A stretch of 12,927 nucleotides of DNA from Ilumatobacter sp. Its GTDB lineage: Bacteria; Actinomycetota; Acidimicrobiia; Acidimicrobiales; Ilumatobacteraceae. The first letter of the stretch is position 1; every line of letters begins with the position of its first letter. The notes beneath the pieces were generated by a model, which searched no databases, had not been told where the DNA came from, and saw nothing but the letters and a program-made list of their open reading frames with translations. The stretch lies in NCBI GenBank assembly GCA_029263275.1, contig JAJCXU010000244.1:1-12927 (forward strand), in the 5' to 3' direction. Both the position numbers and the translations under genes were made by a program. Shown here piece after piece: positions 1 through 7,009 of this stretch.

Positions 1-334
1 GGACCACGTAGAACGTGCGCGTCTGCAATGCCCGGATCACCTGCTCGTCGCCAGCATCGAAGCCATCGACGAGATGCTGCAGGACTCGGCACGCCGCCAC
101 GGAGGCAGTCAGCTCGACCGAGTGGATGTTCGCGTCGATCCAATGCGCGGGTTTCGTGTCGTGGGTGCCCGTCGTCGCATCGGTGACAGTGACGACCAGC
201 AGGTCTCGACCTTGATACGACCGCCCGTATGTCTCGATCGACACGAGCTCAGGATGCGCTCCGGCGAGTTCGTCGAGCCAGATGACCAACTCGTCGTAGC
301 TGAGGAACCGATCGAAGCCGTACGTGTCGGTCAT
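1..334 (-). CDS. M14-family zinc carboxypeptidase, N-terminal part (runs off left edge)
   Basis: The open frame begins at the ATG whose complement is 332-334 and stays open to the window edge, giving 111 residues. It starts directly with the fold (F-L-S-Y-D-E-L, then Y-G-R-S-Y-Q-G-R-D-L at residues 36-45) and shows no signal peptide, which suggests a cytoplasmic enzyme. The strand pattern followed by W-I-D-A-N-I-H-S-V-E at 65-74 is the M14 signature: H71 and E74 form the HxxE pair that holds the catalytic zinc. The second zinc histidine and the catalytic glutamate would lie beyond the edge. The family hydrolyses C-terminal residues of peptides; the actual substrate cannot be told. The start is supported by a TACGAT hexamer six bases upstream and no Shine-Dalgarno. 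The family call is firm; whether the gene is intact downstream is unknown. Confidence 0.88.
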   Translation of the reverse strand, partial: MTDTYGFDRFLSYDELVIWLDELAGAHPELVSIETYGRSYQGRDLLVVTVTDATTGTHDTKPAHWIDANIHSVELTASVAACRVLQHLVDGFDAGDEQVIRALQTRTFYVV

Positions 335-340
335 GGCCTG

Positions 341-346
341 ATCGTA
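341..346 (-). promoter_or_regulatory. Candidate -10 hexamer for a leaderless M14 peptidase transcript
   Basis: On the minus strand TACGAT fits TAnnnT and is followed by six bases before the ATG. This would place the transcription start at or next to the start codon. There is no ribosome-binding site. The upstream element region falls inside the palindrome at 350-380. This is a motif match only. Confidence 0.45.
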
Positions 347-349
347 GGC

Positions 350-380
350 CGGTCACTCTGTGCCAGGCACAGAGTGACCG
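350..380 (-). repeat. Perfect 31-nt palindrome, copy 1 (terminator-like dispersed element)
   Basis: Arms CGGTCACTCTGTGCC (15 bases) and its exact reverse complement flank one central base (A365). In RNA this gives a 14-bp stem with a three-base loop. It lies between the stop of the repeat-protein fragment (432) and the start of the M14 peptidase (334), both on the minus strand. The same arms recur at 9192-9222. Read in the direction of the flanking genes, both copies have T at the centre. It may be a terminator, a REP-like element or a protein-binding site. There is no T-tract. Confidence 0.8.
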
Positions 381-403
381 CGCCCCTCTCACGTTTGCAC
401 CCG

Positions 404-433
404 GTCCGGACGTGAGCTGTCCGGACGTGAGCT
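404..433. repeat. Perfect 15-bp tandem duplication
   Basis: GTCCGGACGTGAGCT occurs twice back to back (404-418 and 419-433). The second copy overlaps the stop codon of the minus-strand repeat-protein fragment at 432-434. Each unit contains CGTGAG, which can pair with CTCACG at 388-393, so a 7-bp stem with a 15-base loop is also possible (388-394 with 410-416). It may be a replication-slippage or rearrangement scar. Confidence 0.75.
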
Positions 434-992
434 ACCCGCGGGTGTCGGTGCGTTGGTTGGGGAAGATCGTGATGTCGTCGGTGACACCGAAGACGTCGAC
501 CACGATGTGCGTATCGACCCACGAGAAGATGCAGATGTCGCCATCGACATCGGCCGGAACGATCAACCGATTTGAGATGTCACGGGACGTCGAGAGGTTC
601 AGATCCGACTTGTTGATCTTCCCATCACTGCCCCGCGGAATACCGTCATCACACGCAAACGCAGTCAGGAAGCCACCCCCAGACGACTGCGTCGCCGTGA
701 GCTGACCGACCACTGTCTTGCCGCCCGTCGCATCTGGCACGTTGACCGTCAGCGTGGAGCCACCCGGCACCGGCACGCCAGCATCGCGGGTATCGGTGCG
801 TTGGTTGGGGAAGATCGTGATGTCATCGGTCGCGCCGAAGACGTCGACCACGATGTGCGTATCGACCAACGAGAAGATGCAGATATCGCCATCGACATCA
901 GCCGGAACGATCAACCGATTCGAGACGTCACGAGACGTCGAGAGGTTCAGATCCGACTTGTTGATCTTCCCATCACTGCCCCGCGGAATACC
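432..992 (-). pseudogene. 5'-truncated secreted surface-repeat protein fragment (116-residue units)
   Basis: On the minus strand the frame from about 992 to the TAG at 434-432 encodes about 186 residues in a repeating pattern. It opens mid-unit at G-I-P-R-G-S-D-G-K-I-N-K-S-D-L-N, continues to T-H-I-V-V-D-V-F-G and F-P-N-Q-R-T-D-T-R, then a linker V-P-G-G-S-T-L-T-V-N-V-P-D, G-F-L-T-A-F-A-C, and the same segment again. The pattern (hydrophobic strand, Cys, L-N, N-R-L-I-V-P, D-I-C-I-F, V-V-D-V-x-G) resembles the repeat modules of large secreted actinobacterial proteins. No start codon, signal peptide or N-terminal domain is present. The frame stays open further upstream (to 1421), but there it is antisense to LysR-like coding sequence, so the homology ends at the junction near 993. 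It is most likely a displaced C-terminal remnant without a proper start. Function of the parent protein is unknown. Confidence 0.7.
437..645 (-). repeat. Surface-repeat coding unit, copy A (209 bp shared)
   Basis: This segment matches 785-993 with about 11 differences in 209 bases by hand count (roughly 95% identity), and the last 60 or so bases are identical. The offset is 348 bp, exactly 116 codons, so the repeat is in frame and coding. Copy A continues into the intact unit (646-784), whereas copy B stops at 993. Confidence 0.85.
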
Positions 993-993
993 G
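785..993 (-). repeat. Surface-repeat coding unit, copy B (209 bp shared, broken at 993)
   Basis: This is the second copy of the repeat at 437-645. Most differences are synonymous or conservative (for example S-L versus S-W and F-G-A versus F-G-V). After ...GGAATACCG at 993 it departs abruptly from the unit seen in copy A and becomes LysR-like coding sequence on the other strand, which marks a breakpoint. Confidence 0.85.
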
Positions 994-1484
994 ACGACCG
1001 AGTACCCGAGGGCATCGACGTCACACCCGTCGTGGCGCATCGCCCCTGGGTCCTCGTGCACGCTGATCACCCGTTCGCCCAGGCTGACCAGGTGTTCCTC
1101 CGCGACATGGTCAACGAACCGCTGGCGATCATCAAACAGCGCGAGCAGTCCTACTTTGAGCGCGTCGTACTCGAAGCCGGACTCGTTCCGAACGTGGCAT
1201 ACACCACGCCGAACATGGAGACGCTCCGTACCCACGTCGGTCGAGGTGATGCGTGGTCGATACTCATCTCGGGCCGCCCCATCGCAGGGCAGAGTCCGGA
1301 AGGCCGCCCCCTCGCATCTGTCCGGATCGCCGATGATGTCGCCCCGATTCACATCGCGATCGCGACGTCGTCCGATCACCAACAAACCAAACGAGCCAAG
1401 CGGGTGGCTGACCTCTGCCACACCATCGTCGCGACGTCCGTACTCGGCAGAACCACCAACTCCCTCTCAACGTCCCAAACCTGA
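993..1484 (+). pseudogene. LysR-type regulator, C-terminal effector-binding domain fragment
   Basis: From about 993 the plus frame reads D-D-R-V-P-E-G-I-D-V-T-P-V-V, then W-V-L-V-H-A-D-H-P-F-A, F-L-R-D-M-V-N-E-P-L-A-I-I-K, S-Y-F-E-R-V-V-L-E-A-G-L, V-A-Y-T-T-P-N-M-E-T-L-R and I-A-D-D-V-A-P-I-H-I-A-I-A, ending at TGA 1482-1484. This is the second half of a LysR substrate-binding fold, about 163 residues. The DNA-binding helix-turn-helix and first subdomain are missing. Sequence upstream in the same frame is antisense to the repeat-protein fragment. It therefore cannot be a working regulator. The absence of stops or frameshifts inside suggests a recent truncation. A weak hairpin follows the stop. 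Confidence 0.8.
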
Positions 1485-1486
1485 CG

Positions 1487-1531
1487 GGTGACTTGGTGCC
1501 TGGTGCCGCGTCGTCCGACACAAGGTGACCG
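1487..1531 (+). repeat. Degenerate relative of the palindrome family, imperfect inverted repeat
   Basis: GGTGACTTGGTGCCTGG begins two bases after the LysR-fragment stop and matches 14 of 17 positions of the T-centred palindrome at 9193-9209. Its outer part can pair with CACAAGGTGACC at 1520-1531 (10 of 14 positions, 17-base loop). It is probably a decayed or variant copy acting as, or derived from, a terminator-like element. The assignment is tentative. Confidence 0.4.
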
Positions 1532-1540
1532 GGTTCGTCT

Positions 1541-1546
1541 TAGCCT
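1541..1546 (+). promoter_or_regulatory. Candidate -10 hexamer for leaderless gpmI transcript
   Basis: TAGCCT followed by GGAACC and then ATG at 1553 puts the expected transcription start on the start codon. No Shine-Dalgarno is visible. No convincing -35 element was found. Confidence 0.45.
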
Positions 1547-1552
1547 GGAACC

Positions 1553-3202
<1,650 letters not shown>

Positions 3203-3206
3203 CGGC

Positions 3207-3238
3207 CGGTCGCCTCGTGTCCGGGCAGGAGGCGACCG
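3207..3238 (+). terminator. Hairpin after gpmI
   Basis: CGGTCGCCTC (3207-3216) pairs perfectly with GAGGCGACCG (3229-3238) around a 12-base loop, starting four bases after the gpmI stop. No U-tract follows, as is common for actinobacterial terminator-like stems. Its sequence is unrelated to the CGGTCACTCTGTGCC palindromes. Confidence 0.55.
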
Positions 3239-3278
3239 TGCGCATCCTTCGGTGACACCCGACACATAGGCGCGCGTC

Positions 3279-3284
3279 TAGTGT
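3279..3284 (+). promoter_or_regulatory. Candidate -10 hexamer for leaderless cyclic-nucleotide-binding gene
   Basis: TAGTGT is followed by seven bases and ATG 3292. There is no Shine-Dalgarno. This spacing selects the ATG at 3292 over the GTG at 3283, which would overlap the hexamer, and over the ATG at 3301. Confidence 0.45.
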
Positions 3285-3291
3285 GACCGCC

Positions 3292-3717
3292 ATGGCCAGC
3301 ATGAAAGCGCAACTCAACAGTCTCCAGAACGTGCCGTTGTTCAGCGCGTGTAGCAAGAAAGAGCTGGAAAAGGTCGCGAAGGCGGCCGACGAGATCTCCA
3401 TGGCCGCAGGCGCCGTGGTCGTCGATCAAGGCGACATGGGCCGCGAGGCGTTCGTCATTTTGAGCGGTGATGTCACGATCAAGCGCAACAACCGCAAGAT
3501 CGCGACGCTCGGCACCGGCGACGTGGTCGGCGAACTCTCGCTGCTCGATCACGGCCCCCGCACCGCCACAGCGGTGTGCGCCACCGACTGCACGCTGCTC
3601 GTCATCGATCAGCGCCGTTTCATCAACGTCCTCGACGACGTGCCGTCGATCGCGCACAAGTTGATGGGCGCGCTCGCATCACGCATACGCGTCATGGACC
3701 GCACCTACATGGGCTGA
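3292..3717 (+). CDS. Stand-alone cyclic-nucleotide-binding (CNMP/Crp-type) domain protein
   Basis: This 141-residue protein consists almost wholly of one cyclic-nucleotide-binding domain. It opens with L-Q-N-V-P-L-F (11-17) and A-G-A-V-V-V-D-Q-G-D (39-48), continues with F-V-I-L-S-G-D-V (54-61), and has the phosphate-binding cassette G-E-L-S-L-L at 80-85 with P-R-T-A-T-A at 89-94. R90 is the arginine that contacts the nucleotide phosphate in this family, so ligand binding looks intact. There is no Crp helix-turn-helix, kinase, channel or other effector domain, and the domain's C-terminal helix ends the protein. It may bind cAMP or a related nucleotide and act through a partner. Flanking genes give no clue to that partner. 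The start at 3292 is chosen by the upstream hexamer. Confidence 0.87.
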   Translation: MASMKAQLNSLQNVPLFSACSKKELEKVAKAADEISMAAGAVVVDQGDMGREAFVILSGDVTIKRNNRKIATLGTGDVVGELSLLDHGPRTATAVCATDCTLLVIDQRRFINVLDDVPSIAHKLMGALASRIRVMDRTYMG

Positions 3718-3776
3718 CCGGCGCCAGTTGCGGCGATCGCGACGTTGAACGTCTCTGCACAGGATCATCGCTCTGC

Positions 3777-3782
3777 GAGACT
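3777..3782 (+). promoter_or_regulatory. Weak -10-like hexamer before the 247-residue unknown gene
   Basis: GAGACT keeps the second-position A and the last T of TAnnnT and is six bases before ATG 3789, the same geometry as at gpmI. No Shine-Dalgarno is present. It is weaker than the others because the first T is missing. Confidence 0.3.
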
Positions 3783-3788
3783 GGTTGC

Positions 3789-4532
3789 ATGAACTTTCAT
3801 CCGTTGCCGCTCGATTGGGAACAACAGCGGCTGACTGCCCAACGAGTTGCCACTCATGTTCTCGGGCAGGCTCGATTCCGTCACGACGGGCTATTCGACC
3901 TCGTCCCACTCCCGGGCGGGTTCGGCACGCCACCGGTCGGGCCACAGCGTGAGCGCGTTCGACTGGTCGGCGGCTCGATGTTCATCGAGCGTGTCATCGG
4001 CGACGATGTCCGTGAACTGACCGCAACGACACAGGTCGAGATCGTCGTGGGCAACACGATCCGTGGCCTCTGCAATGCCATCGGCTTCGAGCCCGACCCC
4101 GACTTCTGGGTCGGCGGCGACACTCCCCCGCTGGACGATCCCGACGAACTCATCGTGCTCGACAGCGTCACGTCATCGGTGCTCGGCGAGTGGTATCTGG
4201 TCGGTCAACGAGCCATGGAAGAGGCAGTCGCATCGATTCCCGATGCGGAGGCGTCAGTCGGTCGGCTGTGGCCTGAGCACTTCGACTTCGGCATCGACCT
4301 CGCGGCGAAGCCCGGCAGCCGCGTCAATCTCGGTGCCGCTGCCGGCGACGGCGGTATGAACGAGCCCTATCTCTATGTGGGCCCGTGGGGTCCGGAGCGC
4401 CCCGGACCGGCCGAGTACTGGACCGCACCGTTCGGTGCAACGCTCACGTTCGCCGAACTGGACCTCGTCGAGGAACCGCTCGGTCGGGCCGTCGAGTTCT
4501 TCCTCCACGGCCTCGCCTACCTGCGCGGATAG
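3789..4532 (+). CDS. Conserved protein of unknown function (247 residues)
   Basis: I do not recognise a named domain. The protein is soluble, with no signal peptide or membrane segment, and is rich in acidic and aromatic residues. It looks like a real gene: it is uninterrupted, has the window's codon bias and carries clear ordered motifs. These are M-F-I-E-R-V-I (64-70), L-W-P-E-H-F-D-F-G-I-D-L (160-171), R-V-N-L-G-A-A-A-G-D (178-187) and E-P-Y-L-Y-V-G-P-W-G (192-201), with W211 and F215 further on and a helical C-terminus (E-F-F-L-H-G-L-A-Y-L). I recall similar W-P-E-H-F-D and Y-L-Y-V-G-P-W proteins annotated as hypothetical in actinobacteria, but cannot name a family. The frame is open further upstream into the preceding gene; the ATG at 3789 is the first after that gene ends and fits the leaderless spacing. 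A hairpin overlaps its stop codon. Confidence 0.75.
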   Translation: MNFHPLPLDWEQQRLTAQRVATHVLGQARFRHDGLFDLVPLPGGFGTPPVGPQRERVRLVGGSMFIERVIGDDVRELTATTQVEIVVGNTIRGLCNAIGFEPDPDFWVGGDTPPLDDPDELIVLDSVTSSVLGEWYLVGQRAMEEAVASIPDAEASVGRLWPEHFDFGIDLAAKPGSRVNLGAAAGDGGMNEPYLYVGPWGPERPGPAEYWTAPFGATLTFAELDLVEEPLGRAVEFFLHGLAYLRG

Positions 4533-4563
4533 TTACGAAAGGGGCCTGACCCCATACGTAACT
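4531..4563 (+). terminator. Stop-overlapping hairpin after the unknown gene
   Basis: AGTTACGAAAGGGG (4531-4544) pairs with CCCCATACGTAACT (4550-4563) at 12 of 14 positions around the loop CCTGA. The stem starts inside the TAG stop (4530-4532). The GGGG-CCTGA-CCCC core differs from the palindrome family at 350 and 9192. It is a probable terminator or small intergenic repeat. Confidence 0.6.
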
Positions 4564-4597
4564 CTGGGTAGAAATGAAGCGCGGAGATGCTCGCGGG

Positions 4598-4603
4598 TAG
4601 ATT
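4598..4603 (+). promoter_or_regulatory. Candidate -10 hexamer for the EtfD-like gene
   Basis: TAGATT lies nine bases before ATG 4613, predicting no leader or one of two to three bases. There is no Shine-Dalgarno. A similar GGGTAGAAAT occurs 30 bases earlier. Confidence 0.35.
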
Positions 4604-4612
4604 TGCGGGCGC

Positions 4613-6901
4613 ATGAGTGCTGCCACTGATACCGACACGGCCGACACGACCCCGAAACGGTTCAAGCCGAACCAGCTCGCGCTCGTTCTGTTCACCTTTG
4701 CTGGCGTCTTCACGCTGGTCTCGGGTGTCATTCCGCAGATCACGAAGTGGGAGAACGACAACGCGGTGCACCGCACGGTGTTCGTCAACATCCCGGGGCC
4801 CATCCAGATCGTCTTCTACACGGTCATCCCCGTGCTGCTCATCTGGGTCGGCATCATGTTCAGCCACCGGATGCGGAACTGGGAACGGGGCGCACCGTCA
4901 CAGCGCCGCACCACCGCCAAGAACGCCAAGCAGCGCATGAAGGACTTCCGCGCCGGGGTCTACATGCAGACCCTGCTGCGCGACGCTGGCGCGGGCCTGA
5001 TGCACTCGATGATCTACTTCGGCTTCCTGGTGCTGCTCGGCGTCACCACCGTGCTCGAAGTCGACCACCAGATGCCCGAGCAGCTCAAGTTCCTCCACGG
5101 CACCACGTACAAGGCCTACGCCTTCGTCGGCGATGCTGCTGGTCTCGTGTTCCTCGTCGGCATCGTGTGGGCCATCGTGCGTCGCTACGTGCAGCGCCCG
5201 TACCGCATCCGCATCAAGAGCAAGCCCGAGCACGCCATCATCCTCGGCGTCTTCTTCGTTATCGGCGTCACCGGTTTCGGCGCCGAGATGTTCCGCATCG
5301 CCCTCCAAGGCGGGCCGGACTACGAAAAGTGGAGCTTCATCGGGTACCCGCTGTCGACGCTGGTCGATGGCTTGACCCAGAGCAGCCTCGAAACCTGGCA
5401 CCAGTGGTGGTGGATCGCCCACGTCGCCGGCATGGTCGCCTTCCTCGCGATCCTCCCGATCACGATGCTGCGCCACATCTTCACGTCGCCGATCAACATG
5501 TACCTGAAGGACAAGGACCGTCCGAAGGGTGCCATGCGGCCGATGCCGAACCTGATGGAGACCGAGCTTGAGTCATTCGGCGCCTCGGTTGTCGAAGACT
5601 TCACCTGGAAGCAACTGCTCGACCTCGACGCCTGCACGATGTGTGGACGTTGCACCTCTGTGTGTCCCGCCCATGCCACTGGCAAGTCGCTCGATCCGCG
5701 CGAGATCGTGCTCAAGGCCGGTGCCGTCATGGCTGCCTCGGGCACCCCGGCAACCAGTCCTCCCCTCAGCGAGGACAAAGAGATCACCATCCCGGCGAAC
5801 AACCTGTTCGACCGCATCACCGCCGAAGAGATCTGGGCCTGCACCACCTGTAAGGCGTGCGACGAGATCTGCCCGGTCAACATCGAGATCACCGACAAGA
5901 TCTTCGACATGCGTCGTTACCTGTCGCTGATGGAATCGAACTTCCCCGCCGAACTCGGCAACGCCTACCGGGCGATGGAGAACCAGTTCAACCCGTGGGG
6001 CCTCAACCAAGGCGAGCGGGGCGACTGGGCTGAAGGCCTCGAGTTCGTCGACATCGTCGACCCCGGCGAAGCGCTCAAGAGCGAGTACCTCTACTGGGTC
6101 GGCTGCGCTGGCTCCTTCGACGACAAGAACAAGAAGGTCACGCAGTCGATGGCCAAGCTGCTCCGTCGTGCGGGCATCGACGTCGCCATCCTCGGCCCGT
6201 CCGAGATGTGCACCGGCGACTCCGCTCGCCGCTCGGGCAACGAGTACCTCTTCCAGATGCTCGCGCAGCCGAACGTCGAGATGCTCAACGAGATGGGCGT
6301 CAAGAAGATCATCGCTCAGTGCCCGCACTGCCTCAACACGTTGAAGAACGAGTACCCGCAGCTCGGTGGCAACTACGAAGTCATCCACCACACGCAGCTG
6401 CTCGAACAGCTCATCGAGTCGGGCCAGCTCGACGTCAGCCAGGCCACCCTCGAAGAGCGCATCACCTACCACGACTCCTGCTACCTCGGCCGCCACAACG
6501 ACGTCTATGTCGCACCCCGCAAGGTCGTCGGCGCCATCAAGGGCATCGAGGTCGTCGAAATGTCACTCAACGGCACCAAGGGCATGTGCTGCGGCGCCGG
6601 TGGCGCCCGCATGTGGATGGAAGAGAACACCGGCGTCAAGGTCAACGACGAGCGTGCCGAGCAAGCCATTTCCACCGGCGCCAGCCGTGTCGCCACCGCC
6701 TGTCCGTTCTGTTACATCATGCTCGACGACGGCGTGAAGGCTGCTGGCAAGGAAGAGGAAGAGGTGAAGGTCGCCGACATCTCGATCCACCTGCTCGAAG
6801 CAATCGAGGCTGGCGAAGCGAAGTTCCACGCTGGCGAAGCGCCCCTCCTCGACAGCGAGCAGGCCGGCGAGCCAGACGAAGGCCCACTCACTTCCGTCTG
6901 A
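4613..6901 (+). CDS. EtfD/HdrD-like membrane Fe-S oxidoreductase (probable ETF:menaquinone oxidoreductase)
   Basis: This 762-residue fusion has about six membrane segments (near 21-42, 62-84, 128-149, 168-190, 208-230 and 265-290), a NarI-like cytochrome b region with histidines H131, H270 and H288 as possible haem ligands. Two 4Fe-4S motifs follow: C341-x2-C344-x2-C347-x3-C351 and C410-x2-C413-x2-C416-x3-C420. Then come two CCG-type domains of heterodisulfide reductase D. The second is canonical (C623, C659-C660-G, C697-x2-C700). The first has C498, C533-T-G and C570-x2-C573, so one cysteine of the CCG triplet is absent. This layout matches mycobacterial EtfD (Rv0338c), which passes electrons from acyl-CoA dehydrogenases via ETF to the quinone pool. 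The tail 711-762 is acidic. No etfAB or acyl-CoA dehydrogenase gene is adjacent. The architecture is certain; the ETF role is by family analogy. Confidence 0.88.
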   Translation: MSAATDTDTADTTPKRFKPNQLALVLFTFAGVFTLVSGVIPQITKWENDNAVHRTVFVNIPGPIQIVFYTVIPVLLIWVGIMFSHRMRNWERGAPSQRRTTAKNAKQRMKDFRAGVYMQTLLRDAGAGLMHSMIYFGFLVLLGVTTVLEVDHQMPEQLKFLHGTTYKAYAFVGDAAGLVFLVGIVWAIVRRYVQRPYRIRIKSKPEHAIILGVFFVIGVTGFGAEMFRIALQGGPDYEKWSFIGYPLSTLVDGLTQSSLETWHQWWWIAHVAGMVAFLAILPITMLRHIFTSPINMYLKDKDRPKGAMRPMPNLMETELESFGASVVEDFTWKQLLDLDACTMCGRCTSVCPAHATGKSLDPREIVLKAGAVMAASGTPATSPPLSEDKEITIPANNLFDRITAEEIWACTTCKACDEICPVNIEITDKIFDMRRYLSLMESNFPAELGNAYRAMENQFNPWGLNQGERGDWAEGLEFVDIVDPGEALKSEYLYWVGCAGSFDDKNKKVTQSMAKLLRRAGIDVAILGPSEMCTGDSARRSGNEYLFQMLAQPNVEMLNEMGVKKIIAQCPHCLNTLKNEYPQLGGNYEVIHHTQLLEQLIESGQLDVSQATLEERITYHDSCYLGRHNDVYVAPRKVVGAIKGIEVVEMSLNGTKGMCCGAGGARMWMEENTGVKVNDERAEQAISTGASRVATACPFCYIMLDDGVKAAGKEEEEVKVADISIHLLEAIEAGEAKFHAGEAPLLDSEQAGEPDEGPLTSV

Positions 6902-6932
6902 GTCACAGCGGGGCCGGGTACAACTGTGACTC
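6900..6932 (+). terminator. Stop-overlapping hairpin after the EtfD-like gene
   Basis: GAGTCACAG (6900-6908, starting in the TGA stop) pairs perfectly with CTGTGACTC (6924-6932) around a 15-base loop. No U-tract follows. It is a moderate terminator candidate. Confidence 0.5.
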
Positions 6933-6996
6933 TGGCACCCTGATCACGCGTCATCGACGCTTCGCGCCCCAGCTCCGTATCGTTAATCCATTCTTC

Positions 6997-7002
6997 GAGG
7001 AG
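6997..7002 (+). promoter_or_regulatory. Shine-Dalgarno deciding the helicase start
   Basis: GAGGAG is seven bases before ATG 7010 and only four before the in-frame GTG 7007, so the ATG is preferred. Unlike the genes to its left, this gene has a normal leader. A CGTTAAT stretch near 6980 could belong to its promoter but is not convincing. Confidence 0.65.
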
Positions 7003-7009
7003 CAATGTG

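Noticed and set aside
801..992. N-terminal part of the plus frame leading into the LysR fragment, from an ATG at 801
   Set aside because: It is antisense to the surface-repeat coding sequence and contains no helix-turn-helix, so it is not an authentic LysR N-terminus.
437..993. CRISPR or non-coding repeat array
   Set aside because: The repeats are 209 bp with a 348-bp period divisible by three and encode a consistent protein pattern; no short repeats with unique spacers were seen.
994..1421. N-terminal extension of the minus-strand repeat-protein frame to 1421
   Set aside because: This part is antisense to LysR-like coding sequence and has no resemblance to the repeat unit, so the open frame is accidental.
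3751..3781. Inverted repeat GTCTC/GAGAC after the cyclic-nucleotide-binding gene
   Set aside because: Five-base arms with a 21-base loop are expected by chance.
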